40,181 nucleotides of DNA from Mycobacterium sp. (lineage in GTDB: Bacteria > Actinomycetota > Actinomycetes > Mycobacteriales > Mycobacteriaceae). Numbering within the stretch: the first letter of the stretch is position 1; every line of letters begins with the position of its first letter. Below, piece by piece: positions 18,701 to 26,871 of this stretch. The notes beneath the pieces were generated by a model. The model ran no database searches. It was not told where the DNA came from and saw nothing but the letters and a program-made list of their open reading frames with translations. Made by a program: the position numbers and the translations under genes. The DNA lies in the NCBI RefSeq assembly GCF_019247635.1, contig NZ_JAFBAR010000079.1:1-40181 (forward strand), in the 5' to 3' direction.

Positions 18701-18876
18701 AGCCCGGCGAGCCCACCGAGGCCGCCGAGCCCGCCGCGGCCGAAGCCGACCAGAAACCCGAAGCAAAGGTGGAGCCGGACCCCAAGGCCGACTCTGACGG
18801 CGACGGGGCCCCGCCTGCCGCGCCGGTGAAAGGCCTCGGCATCGCACGCGGCGCCCGGCCGCCGGGTAAGCGCTGA
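15799..18876 (+). CDS. etfD: EtfD, membrane Fe-S oxidoreductase for ETF
   Basis: This is a 1025-residue membrane protein matching M. tuberculosis Rv0338c. That protein was identified as the electron-transfer-flavoprotein oxidoreductase EtfD, needed for fatty-acid beta-oxidation. The N-terminal 250 residues contain about five transmembrane helices of the NarI-like type. Two 4Fe-4S motifs follow: CTECGRCQSQC at 297-307 and CVTCGACVEQC at 398-408. Two Cys-rich CCG-type domains then appear, one with SCNG and one with FCCGAGG at about 653. From about residue 787 the tail is Ala/Pro/Glu/Lys-rich, with five repeats of an APVKGLG-type unit. The M. tuberculosis protein is shorter (882). The GTG at 15799 has GGGGAG 7 nt upstream. 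Confidence 0.9.
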   Translation: MTTQTLIRLILGLGMTAVVGVLALRRVWWLNKLVMSGQPVSGRTDSLGTRIWTQVAEVFGQRRLLKWSLPGLAHFFTMWGFFILLTVYIEAYGVLFKPDFAIPVIGHLDALGALQDFFALAVLSGIVTFAIIRLRSEPKEYGRQSRFYGSHTGGAWLILFMIFNVIWTYAIFRGASVNALGSKFPYGNGAFFTHFMGHLMSGLGQPTNEIVETVALMLHIGVMLSFLVIVLHSKHLHIFLAPINVTFKRLPDGLGPLLPVEADGKPIDFENPPDEAEFGRGKIEDFSWKAMLDFATCTECGRCQSQCPAWNTGKPLSPKLVIMDLRDHWMAKAPYILGEKTAEPLEGLDLETTKEEGHHVPESGFGRVPGHGPEQVARPLVGTAEQGGVIDPDVLWSCVTCGACVEQCPVDIEHIDHIVDMRRYQVMMESEFPSELSTLFKNLETKGNPWGQNAGDRTNWISEVDFDVPVYGEDVDSFEGYEYLFWVGCAGAYDDKAKKTTKAVAELLAIAGVKYLVLGTGESCNGDSARRSGNEFLFQQLAQQAVETLDGLFEGVETVDRKIVVTCPHCFNTIGKEYRQLGANYTVLHHTQLLNRLVRDNKLVPVSPVSQDITYHDPCYLGRHNKVYEAPRELIGAAGAKLTEMPRHAERSFCCGAGGARMWMEEHIGKRINHERVDEALATNAATIATGCPFCRVMVTDGVNDRQEEAGRSGVEVLDVAQVLLGSLEYDKATLPEKGAAAKEASEQAAARAAQAPKAAAPAAPAEAPAEKAPAEKPPAAKPAETTAAPVKGLGIAGGVKKPGAKAAATPAAEQASAAPAAPAKGLGMAAGAKRPGPKKTAAPTAESPTAEAPTEATQAAEPTQAPEPREAPETPEAKAPAAPVKGLGMAAGAKRPGAKKPAAPATEKPAAEAEAPAEPAPEPTEAKAPAAPVKGLGIAAGARRPGAKKPAAPAPAPKAEPAAPEAEPGEPTEAAEPAAAEADQKPEAKVEPDPKADSDGDGAPPAAPVKGLGIARGARPPGKR
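18160..18873 (+). repeat. Five APVKGLG(I/M)A-G-(K/R)-PG repeats in the EtfD tail
   Basis: A basic unit of about 18 residues, reading APVKGLGIAxGxxxPGxK, occurs at about 18163, 18262, 18446, 18592 and 18820. The units are separated by acidic Ala/Pro/Glu spacers of different lengths. The last unit ends the protein. The regular basic/acidic alternation suggests a flexible cytoplasmic binding arm. Confidence 0.8.
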
Positions 18877-18906
18877 TCACGATTCGACACTTGTCAGCAA
18901 ATTTCA

Positions 18907-20199
18907 ATGGACAGCAGTGAGACCATGGGTGGCGTGACTACTCACCAGCTGCCCGTGCATACCGCCGGTCACCATCGGCAGCAGCGCGCCTTTTCGCAGT
19001 CGTCCAAGCTGCAGGACGTCCTCTACGAAATCCGCGGCCCGGTGCACGCGCACGCTGCGCGGTTGGAGGCCGAAGGGCACCGCATCCTCAAGCTCAACAT
19101 CGGCAACCCGGCGCCCTTCGGCTTCGAGGCGCCCGACGTCATCATGCGCGACATGATCCAGGCGTTGCCCTACGCGCAGGGGTACTCCGACTCGCAGGGC
19201 ATCCTGCCGGCCCGGCGCGCGGTGGTCACCCGCTACGAGCTCGTCGAGGGCTTCCCGCGGTTCGATGTCGACGACGTGTACCTGGGAAACGGCGTCTCGG
19301 AGCTGATCACCATGACGCTGCAGGCGCTGCTGGACAATGGCGACCAGGTGCTGATCCCCTCCCCCGACTATCCACTGTGGACGGCGTCGACCTCGCTGGC
19401 CGGCGGCACGCCCGTGCACTACCTGTGCGACGAGACACAAAGCTGGCAGCCCGACATCGCCGACCTGGAATCCAAGATCACCGAGCGTACGAAGGCGCTG
19501 GTCGTGATCAACCCGAACAACCCGACCGGCGCGGTCTACGGACGCCAAATCCTGACCCAGTTGGTCGATCTCGCGCGCAAGCATCAACTGCTGCTGCTGG
19601 CCGATGAGATCTACGACAAGATCCTGTACGACGACGCCCAACACATCAGCGTGGCCACACTCGCGCCGGACATGTTGTGCCTGACGTTCAACGGCCTGTC
19701 GAAGGCCTACCGAGTCGCCGGGTATCGCGCCGGTTGGCTGGCGATCACCGGGCCCAAGGACCACGCCAGCAGCTTCATCGAAGGCATTAACCTGCTGGCC
19801 AACATGCGGCTGTGCCCCAACGTTCCGGCGCAGCACGCCATCCAGGTCGCCCTCGGCGGGCACCAGAGCATCGAGGACCTCGTGCTTCCCGGCGGCCGGC
19901 TGCTCGAGCAGCGCGACGTGGCGTGGACCAAACTCAACCAGATTCCCGGGGTGTCGTGCGTGAAGGCCGAGGGCGCGCTGTACGCGTTCCCCCGGCTGGA
20001 TCCCGAGGTCTACGACATCGCCGACGACGAGCAGCTGGTTCTCGACTTGTTGCTGCAGGAGAAGATTTTGGTCACCCAGGGCACCGGCTTCAACTGGCCG
20101 GCCCCGGATCACCTTCGCCTGGTCACGCTGCCCTGGGCCCGTGATCTCGCGGCCGCGATCGAACGCCTTGGCAACTTCCTGACCAGTTATCGGCAGTAA
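18907..20199 (+). CDS. aspC: Pyridoxal-phosphate aminotransferase AspC (possibly alanine transaminase)
   Basis: This is a fold-type I class I aminotransferase of 430 residues, like M. tuberculosis Rv0337c (429). PLP-site features are visible. NPNNPTG is at 202-208, DEIYDK at 233-238, and the Schiff-base lysine is K266 in GLSKAYRVAGYRAGW. It follows etfD by only 30 nt on the same strand and may be cotranscribed. The family annotation is aspartate aminotransferase. The sequence also resembles E. coli AlaA, so pyruvate/alanine chemistry is a real alternative. Start choice is uncertain: the ATG at 18907, ATG at 18925 and GTG at 18934 are in frame and none has a good Shine-Dalgarno. Confidence 0.88.
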   Translation: MDSSETMGGVTTHQLPVHTAGHHRQQRAFSQSSKLQDVLYEIRGPVHAHAARLEAEGHRILKLNIGNPAPFGFEAPDVIMRDMIQALPYAQGYSDSQGILPARRAVVTRYELVEGFPRFDVDDVYLGNGVSELITMTLQALLDNGDQVLIPSPDYPLWTASTSLAGGTPVHYLCDETQSWQPDIADLESKITERTKALVVINPNNPTGAVYGRQILTQLVDLARKHQLLLLADEIYDKILYDDAQHISVATLAPDMLCLTFNGLSKAYRVAGYRAGWLAITGPKDHASSFIEGINLLANMRLCPNVPAQHAIQVALGGHQSIEDLVLPGGRLLEQRDVAWTKLNQIPGVSCVKAEGALYAFPRLDPEVYDIADDEQLVLDLLLQEKILVTQGTGFNWPAPDHLRLVTLPWARDLAAAIERLGNFLTSYRQ

Positions 20200-20322
20200 T
20201 CGCGCGCCGGCCCCCGTAATCATTCCGCTTTGCGCTATTCCACGCCGTAATCGACGTAGGCTGTGGACGCCTTTTGTGTTCATATCATTTGCCGATGTGG
20301 CGCCGACCCCGCGGGAGTAGCG

Positions 20323-21897
20323 ATGTCGTATATGGTGGCGGTTCCTGAGCTTGTGGTGTCGGCGGCCTCCGATCTGTCCGGCGTCGGCTCGACACTGACC
20401 GCGGCCACCGCGGCCGCGTCGGCGCCGACGACGGGGGTGCTGGCCGCCGGCGCCGATGAGGTGTCGGCGGCGGTGGCGGCGGTGTTCTCCGGGCATGGGC
20501 AGGCCTTCCAGGAGCTCGGCGCGCAGGCGGCGGCGTTTCACACCGAGTTCGTGCAGGTATTGAACGCGGCCGGGGGTGCCTACACGGTTGCCGAGGCGGC
20601 GAACGCCTCGCCATTGCAGACTGTGCAGGAATTCGTGCTGGGCCCACTCAACGCGCCCTTCCTCGCGCTGACTGGACGCCCGTTGATCGGCAACGGCGCC
20701 AGCGCGGCCCCGGGGACCGGAGCCAACGGCGGGGACGGCGGGTGGCTGATCGGCAACGGTGGGGCCGGCGGGTCCGGCGCAAACTCATTTACTGCTAATG
20801 GCCAAAACGGCGGGAACGGCGGGGCCGGCGGCCTGTTCGGTGCCGGCGGCGCTGGCGGCGCGGGCGGACGCAGCGGCTTCACCGCCGGGAACGGCGGGAA
20901 CGGCGGGGCCGGCGGGCTGTTCGGTGCCGGCGGTGTCGGCGGGGCCGGCGGGTTTGGCAGCGGTACCGGCGGGAACGGCGGGGCCGGCGGGTCCAGCGGG
21001 TTGTTCCACGCCGGCGGGGCCGGTGGGGCCGGTGGATTCGGTGTGGGCAACTCCGGCGGGGCCGGTGGCGCCGGCGGCGCCGGCGGGCTGTTGGGTGCCG
21101 GTGGCGTCGGTGGGGCCGGCGGCTCTTCCGGGACGCTGGCCACAGGTCCCGGTGGTACCGGCGGCGCCGGTGGCACCGGATTGTTCGCGGCCGGCGGCGT
21201 CGGCGGCCCCGGCGGGACCGGTCAAACCAATGGGGGGGCCGGCGGAGCCGGCGGCGCCAGCCTGCTCTTCGGAGCCGGCGGCGCGGGCGGCGCGGGGGGC
21301 GAAGGCGTCACCGAGGCCGGCGGAGCCGGGGGCGCCGGCGGCATCGGCGGTCTGCTCTCCGGTGCCGGCGGTGCCGGCGGCGCGGGCGGCATGGGCCACT
21401 CGACCGGCGGAGCCGGCGGGGGCGGTGGCAACGCCCTGTTGTTGGGTCCCGGCGGGGCCGGCGGCTCCGGCGCGTTCGGCGGCCTCACCGGCGGGGGTGG
21501 CGGGGCCGCGGGCAATGCCGGCCTGCTCTTTGGTACCGGCGGCGTCGGCGGCGGCGGCGGCGAAGGTGAGATCGCTGGAAACGGCGGGGCCGGCGGCAAC
21601 GCCGGGCTGGTCTTCGGCGACGGCGGCGCCGGCGGCGCCGGCGGCGGGTACGCCGACACCGCCGGCGGCAACGGCGGCAACGGCGGAAGGGGCGGCCTGA
21701 TCGGCAGCGGCGGCGACGGCGGCGCCGGGGGAGGCGGAATAGCCGACGGCGGCAACGGCGGCAACGGCGGCAACGCGTTGCTGATCGGCAACGGTGGCAA
21801 CGGCGGCAGCGCCGGGGCTGGGGCCACCCCCGGCGCTCCTGGCGCGGGCGGTGCCGGCGGACCGCTTGGCGCGCCCGGGAACGACGGGCCGACCTAG
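20323..21897 (+). CDS. PE_PGRS family protein
   Basis: This is a 524-residue PE_PGRS protein. The PE domain (about residues 1-95) begins MSYMVAVPE and carries the ESX/type VII secretion motif YxxxE at Y87-E91. A linker with the conserved GRPLIGNG leads into a long PGRS region of GGAGG and GGNGG repeats to the C-terminus. No other domain follows. Such proteins are exported by ESX-5 and are largely restricted to slow-growing mycobacteria. In M. tuberculosis this position beside aspC and rmlA holds PE6, so a PGRS-bearing version appears to replace it. Start: the ATG at 20323 has GCGGGAG upstream, and PE proteins typically begin MSY/MSF. Confidence 0.95.
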   Translation: MSYMVAVPELVVSAASDLSGVGSTLTAATAAASAPTTGVLAAGADEVSAAVAAVFSGHGQAFQELGAQAAAFHTEFVQVLNAAGGAYTVAEAANASPLQTVQEFVLGPLNAPFLALTGRPLIGNGASAAPGTGANGGDGGWLIGNGGAGGSGANSFTANGQNGGNGGAGGLFGAGGAGGAGGRSGFTAGNGGNGGAGGLFGAGGVGGAGGFGSGTGGNGGAGGSSGLFHAGGAGGAGGFGVGNSGGAGGAGGAGGLLGAGGVGGAGGSSGTLATGPGGTGGAGGTGLFAAGGVGGPGGTGQTNGGAGGAGGASLLFGAGGAGGAGGEGVTEAGGAGGAGGIGGLLSGAGGAGGAGGMGHSTGGAGGGGGNALLLGPGGAGGSGAFGGLTGGGGGAAGNAGLLFGTGGVGGGGGEGEIAGNGGAGGNAGLVFGDGGAGGAGGGYADTAGGNGGNGGRGGLIGSGGDGGAGGGGIADGGNGGNGGNALLIGNGGNGGSAGAGATPGAPGAGGAGGPLGAPGNDGPT

Positions 21898-21967
21898 CCA
21901 CGACGCGACGGACGCGATCACCGAGCGGTGTGGTCGATGACCCAAGGTGCGCCTCTACCGTGGAGCG

Positions 21968-23233
21968 GTGACCCACTCACACTCGCATAGCCTGCCGTCA
22001 GCCCGGTCCTCGCTGAATCCGCTGCCCGCCAAGATCGTCGTCGGGCTGCTGGCAGTGATAGGAGTGGCCGTCATCGCCGGTGCGGTCTGGCTATGGCCGA
22101 GTCGTCAACACGTCGACATCCCGATGCCGTTCCAGAATGCCAACGGCGGCGCGGTCACCACCCAGTCCGGCCACGTGCTGTCCAGCGGGCTGGGCGACTG
22201 CGGCAGCCCGTCGGCCGGACAGGTTCTGACGACGACGCCGCGGCCGGCCGCCCCGGGCACCGGGCGATGCATATTGACCCTGGCCGCGATCGATTCCGGA
22301 CCGAACGCGGGCGCCAGCACTCTGTTGGAATCCTCCCCCGGCCCGAGTCAGCCCCAGTTCGCGGTGGGTGACCATATCCGGCTCGTCCGGCAGGTCGATG
22401 ACCGGGGCACCACCAGCTACGCGTTCTACGACTTCGAACGCGGCTGGCCGCTGACCGGGCTCGCGCTGGCGTTCGCGGTGGTGGTCGTTGCGGTAGCCCG
22501 ATGGCGCGGGTTGCTGGCGCTGGCCGGCATTGTGGTCGCGTTCCTGGTGCTGGTGGTGTTCCTGCTGCCGGCGCTGCGTGACGGCGCGCCCGCGATACCC
22601 GTGACACTGGTGGCCTCCGCGGCGATCCTGTACGCGGTGATCTACCTCGCGCACGGGGTCAACCTGCGCACCAGCGCCGCATTGCTGGGCACGTTGTCCT
22701 CATTGCTGCTTGCGGCTGGATTATCTTGGGTCGCAATCGATTTCGCGCATCTGACCGGGCTGTCCGACGACCAGAACTCACAAGTCGCCGCCTACCTGGG
22801 CAACGTCTCGATCAGCGGTCTGCTGTTGGCCGGGTTCATCATTGGGTCATTGGGCGTGCTCAACGATGTCACCGTGACGCAGGCGTCGACCGTGTTCGAA
22901 CTCGCCCACCTCGGCGGGACCCGGCGGGCCGTTTTCGCTGGCGCGATCCGGGTCGGCCGCGATCACATCGCCAGCACGGTGTACACCCTGGTGCTGGCTT
23001 ATGCCGGCAGTTCGCTGCCGCTGCTGTTGCTGTTCAGCGTCGCTAACCGATCGCTGGGCGACGTGTTGATCAGCGAGAGTGTGGCCATCGAGATCGCCCG
23101 GTCTGCGGTAGGCGGGATCGCGCTGGCGCTGTCGGTGCCGTTGACCACCGCGATCGCCGCGGCATTGGCCAAACCGAGCGAAATCAGCCCCGCTCCAACA
23201 GCTCCAGCAGATAACCGCCATACCCGGACTTGA
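21968..23233 (+). CDS. YibE/F-family multipass membrane protein
   Basis: This is a 421-residue integral membrane protein. It has a short His-rich cytoplasmic N-terminus (VTHSHSHS), one helix at about 23-44, and an outer domain of about 110 residues with a cysteine pair (GDCGS and GRCIL). Seven or so hydrophobic segments follow. The sequence from DFERGWPL through [17 protein letters not shown] matches the YibE/F family, whose function is not established. The 3' end overlaps the convergent rmlA gene by 50 nt. The start GTG at 21968 has GGAG close by. A TACCGT -10-like box 6 nt upstream also permits a leaderless transcript. Confidence 0.8.
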   Translation: MTHSHSHSLPSARSSLNPLPAKIVVGLLAVIGVAVIAGAVWLWPSRQHVDIPMPFQNANGGAVTTQSGHVLSSGLGDCGSPSAGQVLTTTPRPAAPGTGRCILTLAAIDSGPNAGASTLLESSPGPSQPQFAVGDHIRLVRQVDDRGTTSYAFYDFERGWPLTGLALAFAVVVVAVARWRGLLALAGIVVAFLVLVVFLLPALRDGAPAIPVTLVASAAILYAVIYLAHGVNLRTSAALLGTLSSLLLAAGLSWVAIDFAHLTGLSDDQNSQVAAYLGNVSISGLLLAGFIIGSLGVLNDVTVTQASTVFELAHLGGTRRAVFAGAIRVGRDHIASTVYTLVLAYAGSSLPLLLLFSVANRSLGDVLISESVAIEIARSAVGGIALALSVPLTTAIAAALAKPSEISPAPTAPADNRHTRT

Positions 23234-24050
23234 CCAGGGTGTGGGCCCGTTGTGCCAACTGCTCGTCGTCGATCCACCCCAGCCGCCACGCCACCTCTTC
23301 GGGGATGCTGATCTTCAAGCCCTGCCGGCGCTCGAGCGTGCGGACATAGTCGGCCGCGTCCAGCAGCGAATCGAAAGTTCCGGTGTCCAGCCATGCCGTG
23401 CCGCGGGCCAACACTTCCACCCCCAGCCGACCCCGATTCAGATAAATCTGGTTGACCTCGGTGATCTCGTACTCACCCCGCGCGGATTTCTTTAAGCCCC
23501 TTGCGATTTCGATCACGTCGTTGTCGTAGAAATACAATCCCGGCACCGCGTATTGCGACTTCGGCGTGACCGGCTTCTCCTCCAGCGATAGCGCCATCCC
23601 TTCGGCATTGAACTCGACGACACCGTACGCCGACGGGTTGGCCACCCAATACGCGAAAATGGCTCCACCGCTTATCGATTGGAACCGGCTCAGGCTGGTA
23701 CCCAGGCCTGGCCCGTAGAAAATGTTGTCTCCCAGCACCAAAGCCACCGAATCGGTCCCTATGTGGTTGGCGCCGATAACGAAAGCCTGTGCCAGACCGT
23801 CGGGTTGGTCCTGAGTCGCATAGCTGATGTTGACCCCGAACTGCGCACCGTCGCCAAGTAGCCGGTGAAAGCCGGGCGCGTCGTGGGCGGTGGTGATCAG
23901 CTGGATGTCACGGATGCCGGCCATCATCAGCGTGGTCAGCGGGTAGTAGATCATCGGCTTGTCGTAGACCGGCAGCAGCTGCTTACTGATGCCCATTGTG
24001 ATCGGGTACAGGCGGGTGCCCGAGCCGCCGGCGAGAATGATCCCACGCAT
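23184..24050 (-). CDS. rmlA: Glucose-1-phosphate thymidylyltransferase RmlA
   Basis: RmlA makes dTDP-glucose from glucose-1-phosphate and dTTP. This is the first step toward dTDP-rhamnose, the sugar that links arabinogalactan to peptidoglycan in mycobacteria. The protein has 288 residues, the same as M. tuberculosis RmlA. It shows the nucleotide-binding signature GGSGTRLYP at 8-16, [24 protein letters not shown] and [16 protein letters not shown]. The start ATG follows the upstream SnoaL-like stop by 3 nt, so it is the last gene of a three-gene operon. It overlaps the end of the YibE/F gene on the other strand. Confidence 0.97.
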   Translation of the reverse strand: MRGIILAGGSGTRLYPITMGISKQLLPVYDKPMIYYPLTTLMMAGIRDIQLITTAHDAPGFHRLLGDGAQFGVNISYATQDQPDGLAQAFVIGANHIGTDSVALVLGDNIFYGPGLGTSLSRFQSISGGAIFAYWVANPSAYGVVEFNAEGMALSLEEKPVTPKSQYAVPGLYFYDNDVIEIARGLKKSARGEYEITEVNQIYLNRGRLGVEVLARGTAWLDTGTFDSLLDAADYVRTLERRQGLKISIPEEVAWRLGWIDDEQLAQRAHTLVKSGYGGYLLELLERG

Positions 24051-24053
24051 AGT

Positions 24054-24419
24054 TCAGTCGACCCGGTCGGCCTCGGTGAGCTCGGTAGCCGCCAGCGCCG
24101 ACGCGAGGTCGTCGTGGCCGAACACCGCGGTGACGTGGTCGTGGACCACCCGGAATGCCGATGCGGCGGTGGTGATGCTGTCCGGGCCGGTGATCTTCTG
24201 TTCGACGACGACCACGCCGTCGTGCACGTACATCCGGCCGAGCTCTGCCGTCGCATTCCGGCAGGATGCCCACCTGCGCAGCGCCTCGTGGCCCTGTGCG
24301 GCTCCGTGCGCATCGCCGATATCGATGTCGTCGCTGGATAACGCCACCAAGGTCTCGAGGTCGGAGGTGTTGAGGGCGTCGTGCCAAGCCAGAACGGTGG
24401 CGATCTCCGATGTCGTCAT
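24054..24419 (-). CDS. SnoaL-like (NTF2-fold) small protein
   Basis: This is a 121-residue protein of the NTF2/SnoaL-like fold. It shows the pattern of an N-terminal helix (VLAWHDALNTSDLETLVALSSDDIDI) followed by GAAQGHEALRRW, then beta strands. It is the likely equivalent of M. tuberculosis Rv0333, which also precedes rmlA. Catalytic function is not clear. It starts 11 nt after the stop of the gene at 24431 and ends 3 nt before rmlA, so an operon is likely. The ATG at 24419 is preferred over the longer frame to 24464. A TAAACT -10-like box lies 8 nt upstream and might allow an internal leaderless start. Confidence 0.75.
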   Translation of the reverse strand: MTTSEIATVLAWHDALNTSDLETLVALSSDDIDIGDAHGAAQGHEALRRWASCRNATAELGRMYVHDGVVVVEQKITGPDSITTAASAFRVVHDHVTAVFGHDDLASALAATELTEADRVD

Positions 24420-24430
24420 GGTCTGCAAGT

Positions 24431-25207
24431 TTAAAGAGGGGTACGGTCCAGCCATTTTTGCCACACGGCTTCGTCGCCAAAGCGCTCGATACCGGTGTCG
24501 GCAAGCGGAACCCGGCGCAACATCGCCAGCAGCAGCTCGGTGGCGCCGCCGCGCAGTGCGACCGTCCCCTTGCCGTGCTCATGCGACCAGACGATGCCGT
24601 CGTCATCGACATCAATCGTCCATTCGCCCGATTCACCGAGCCCGGGATCGGTGGCATGCAGATGAATGGTGTCGCCTTGCTCGAGCGGCAGCGCAGCGCC
24701 CTCGCGTCCCGCCTGGATCACCAGGCGCTCAAGCCATTCGTCGATTCCGTCCGCCGCCACGTCGGGCGCCAGCGTGAACTCCCTGCCGAGGGCTATCGCC
24801 GCGTCGGCCCGGTGGACCGCGTTCTCGTGCAGCCGGCGCCGAACCCACCAGTTTGCCGGTCGTGGACCGAGGAACGTCCACACCGGCGTTTCCACGCCCG
24901 TCAGTTCGACGGCGTCCACGAGCCGCTGCGCGCCGCCGTTCAACCAGGAGATCGCATCGTCGCGGTCCGGCGGCGGCTTGCCCGCCTCGACGCTGCGGAA
25001 ATCGAGGAACTGGTCTCGTTTGTCCCTGACGATCTGTGCCGCCCAGCGGTCCCCGCGACCGACGTGACGGAACAGTTGGTCGAGGTTCCAGTCCGGGCAG
25101 GTGGGCACCGGCGTGGCCGGGTCCGCGTTGCGGATCAGTTCGCCGAAGGCGCGGGTCTGCTCGAGGTATGCCGACGCAAAGTCCACGCTGGTCAGGCTAC
25201 GCGGCAT
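24431..25207 (-). CDS. Mycothiol-dependent maleylpyruvate isomerase-family protein
   Basis: This is a protein of about 258 residues with a DinB-like N-terminal metal-binding fold, found in mycothiol-dependent enzymes (MDMPI family). The expected histidines appear in LFRHVGRGDRW and LHENAVHRADAA. The C-terminal domain (about 180-258) has the usual VALRGGATELLLAMLRR pattern. It matches the position of M. tuberculosis Rv0332. The true substrate is unknown; the family includes isomerases, thiol transferases and uncharacterised members. I prefer the ATG at 25207, although a GTG at 25231 is also in frame. Neither has a clear ribosome binding site. It is first in the operon with the SnoaL-like gene and rmlA. 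Confidence 0.78.
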   Translation of the reverse strand: MPRSLTSVDFASAYLEQTRAFGELIRNADPATPVPTCPDWNLDQLFRHVGRGDRWAAQIVRDKRDQFLDFRSVEAGKPPPDRDDAISWLNGGAQRLVDAVELTGVETPVWTFLGPRPANWWVRRRLHENAVHRADAAIALGREFTLAPDVAADGIDEWLERLVIQAGREGAALPLEQGDTIHLHATDPGLGESGEWTIDVDDDGIVWSHEHGKGTVALRGGATELLLAMLRRVPLADTGIERFGDEAVWQKWLDRTPL

Positions 25208-25358
25208 CGCCGGGTCGGCGAATGTCAGCACGATCGGGCGTGGCTGCGCGCTACGGTGCGGGCCTTCGCGCCGAAGTTATCCACAGTCGCTCCTTTATCC
25301 ACAGCTCGGCTGATCCGTCAGGCGCGCCGGGTGCATCGCTGACCGCCAGCCATTAGGT

Positions 25359-25374
25359 TCGAAAGTATGTTCGA
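25359..25374. promoter_or_regulatory. LexA/SOS box over the 13E12 start codon
   Basis: TCGAAA-N4-GTTCGA differs by one base from the mycobacterial SOS box TCGAAC-N4-GTTCGA. The box contains the ATG at 25367. It abuts a TAGGTT -10-like element (25354-25359) placed for a leaderless transcript. LexA control of some 13E12 genes is known; control here is inferred. Confidence 0.75.
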
Positions 25375-26863
25375 CGAGCGCGATACGGCTCTGGTGGCCG
25401 CCATCGAGGAGTCCGCCCGCGCGGAATCCGTTGCCGCCGCCCGCCGTCTGTCCGCGATCGCCGAGTTGGTTCAGCGCCATGCCGACGGCCCCACCCACAG
25501 CGCCCACTGGTCCTGCGACAACTGGGACGCCATCGCCGCCGAAGTGGCCGCCGTTCAGAACATCAGCCACAATTTGGCGTCCAGCCAGATGTACCTGGCC
25601 TGCGCTTTGGCCGACCGGCTCCCCAAGGTTGCGGCGCTGCTGGCGGACGGCACCATCAGTCTGCGGCTGGCCAGCGCCATAGTCTGGCACACCGATCTGA
25701 TCAAAGACGTCGATACGATGGCCGTCGTCGACGCCGCGTTGGCGACGGATGCCGAGCGATACGGACCGCTGTCCGTCAGCAAGACGGCCCAAGCCATCGA
25801 CGCCATCGTTGACCGCCACGACCCCGGTGCCCTGCGCCGGGCCCGGGCCAGCGCACGCGGGCGCCACGTCGACATTTCTCCCGCCGACAACCACACCGGA
25901 ACCGCGTCCCTGTGGGGGTCGCTGCTGGCCACCGACGCGGCCGTGTTGGATCGCCGGCTCATAGAGATGGCCCACGCGGTCTGCGATGACGACCCACGCA
26001 CCATTGACCAGCGCCGCGCGGACGCACTGGGCGTTCTTGCCGCCGGTGGCGAGCATCTCGCGTGCGCCTGCACCACCGACGAGTGCCCCGCCCGCGCCGA
26101 TACCGACCCGCGGGCCACCGCGGTGGTCATCCACGTCGTCACCGACGCCGAATCACTCGACGCCCAGCCGGACCCGCACACATCCGGCGAGGTCGAGCGG
26201 CGGCCCATTACCCCCAAGACTCTCCTGAGCGAGGCGCTAGCGCCCGATCCCGAACCTCCCGGGATCTGGTTGCCCTCAGCGCACATCGTCGGTGGGGGCG
26301 TGGTGCCCGCCGCACAGCTGGCCGAACTCGTCGCCAACGGCGCCAAGATCTGCCCCGTGGACACGTTTGCCGACGCCCTCCCCGAGGCCGGATATCACCC
26401 GTCCGCGAAACTGGCACGCTTCATCCGCTGCCGCGACATGACTTGCCGCTTCCCCGGTTGCGATCGACCCGCGCAATCCATCGACATCGACCACACGGTG
26501 CCCTACCCACTCGGGCCCACGCACCCGTCGAACCTCAAGTGCCTGTGTCGAAAACACCACTTGCTCAAGACTTTTCGCGGTTGGCGCGATCGACAGCAAC
26601 CCGACGGTACCGTCATCTGGACGTCGCCCAGTGGACGCACGCACACCACCCGACCAGGTAGTCGACTGCTAGTGCCGAAATTGTGCCTGCCCACCGGCGA
26701 ATTGCCGACGGCCCCGACGGCACAACCGGCTACCGGTCTGCGCACGATCATGATGCCCATCCGCCGCCGTACCCGGGCCCAAGACCGTGCTCGCCGCATC
26801 GACGCCGAGCGCGCCCTCAATGCAGCGCACGTCGCGGAGCGCAACCAGCCACCGCCCTTCTAA
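25367..26863 (+). CDS. 13E12-family DUF222/HNH endonuclease-domain protein
   Basis: This is a 498-residue member of the mycobacterial 13E12 repeat family. The first 300 residues are a DUF222 domain. The C-terminal part holds an HNH nuclease-like motif: [27 protein letters not shown], then [10 protein letters not shown]. The HNH residues and zinc cysteines all look intact. The ATG start lies within an SOS box and 7 nt after a TAGGTT -10 box, so DNA damage probably induces it. The protein's role is unproven. M. tuberculosis has a 13E12 member, Rv0336, elsewhere in this neighbourhood, so this copy may have moved or been gained separately. Confidence 0.88.
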   Translation: MFDERDTALVAAIEESARAESVAAARRLSAIAELVQRHADGPTHSAHWSCDNWDAIAAEVAAVQNISHNLASSQMYLACALADRLPKVAALLADGTISLRLASAIVWHTDLIKDVDTMAVVDAALATDAERYGPLSVSKTAQAIDAIVDRHDPGALRRARASARGRHVDISPADNHTGTASLWGSLLATDAAVLDRRLIEMAHAVCDDDPRTIDQRRADALGVLAAGGEHLACACTTDECPARADTDPRATAVVIHVVTDAESLDAQPDPHTSGEVERRPITPKTLLSEALAPDPEPPGIWLPSAHIVGGGVVPAAQLAELVANGAKICPVDTFADALPEAGYHPSAKLARFIRCRDMTCRFPGCDRPAQSIDIDHTVPYPLGPTHPSNLKCLCRKHHLLKTFRGWRDRQQPDGTVIWTSPSGRTHTTRPGSRLLVPKLCLPTGELPTAPTAQPATGLRTIMMPIRRRTRAQDRARRIDAERALNAAHVAERNQPPPF

Positions 26864-26866
26864 AAT
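26861..26866 (+). promoter_or_regulatory. -10 box overlapping the 13E12 stop codon
   Basis: TAAAAT, a near-perfect -10 hexamer, includes the TAA stop of the 13E12 gene. It lies 5 nt before the GTG at 26872. It could drive a leaderless transcript of the next gene independently of the SOS-controlled promoter. Confidence 0.5.
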
Positions 26867-26871
26867 CGGGC

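Noticed and set aside
17655..18890. 411-codon minus frame opposite the EtfD tail
   Set aside because: Low-complexity shadow of the Ala/Pro/Lys repeats.
18904..20541. 545-codon minus-strand frame covering aspC
   Set aside because: aspC on the plus strand is clear by motif. The antisense product is Arg/Gly/His-rich with no recognisable fold.
20580..21945. Proline- and alanine-rich frames antisense to the PE_PGRS gene
   Set aside because: They are direct complements of GGAGG repeats and have no independent start signals.
25367..26863. 13E12 gene as an insertion sequence
   Set aside because: No terminal inverted repeats, target duplication or transposase domain are visible. 13E12 members are a dispersed gene family with an HNH domain.
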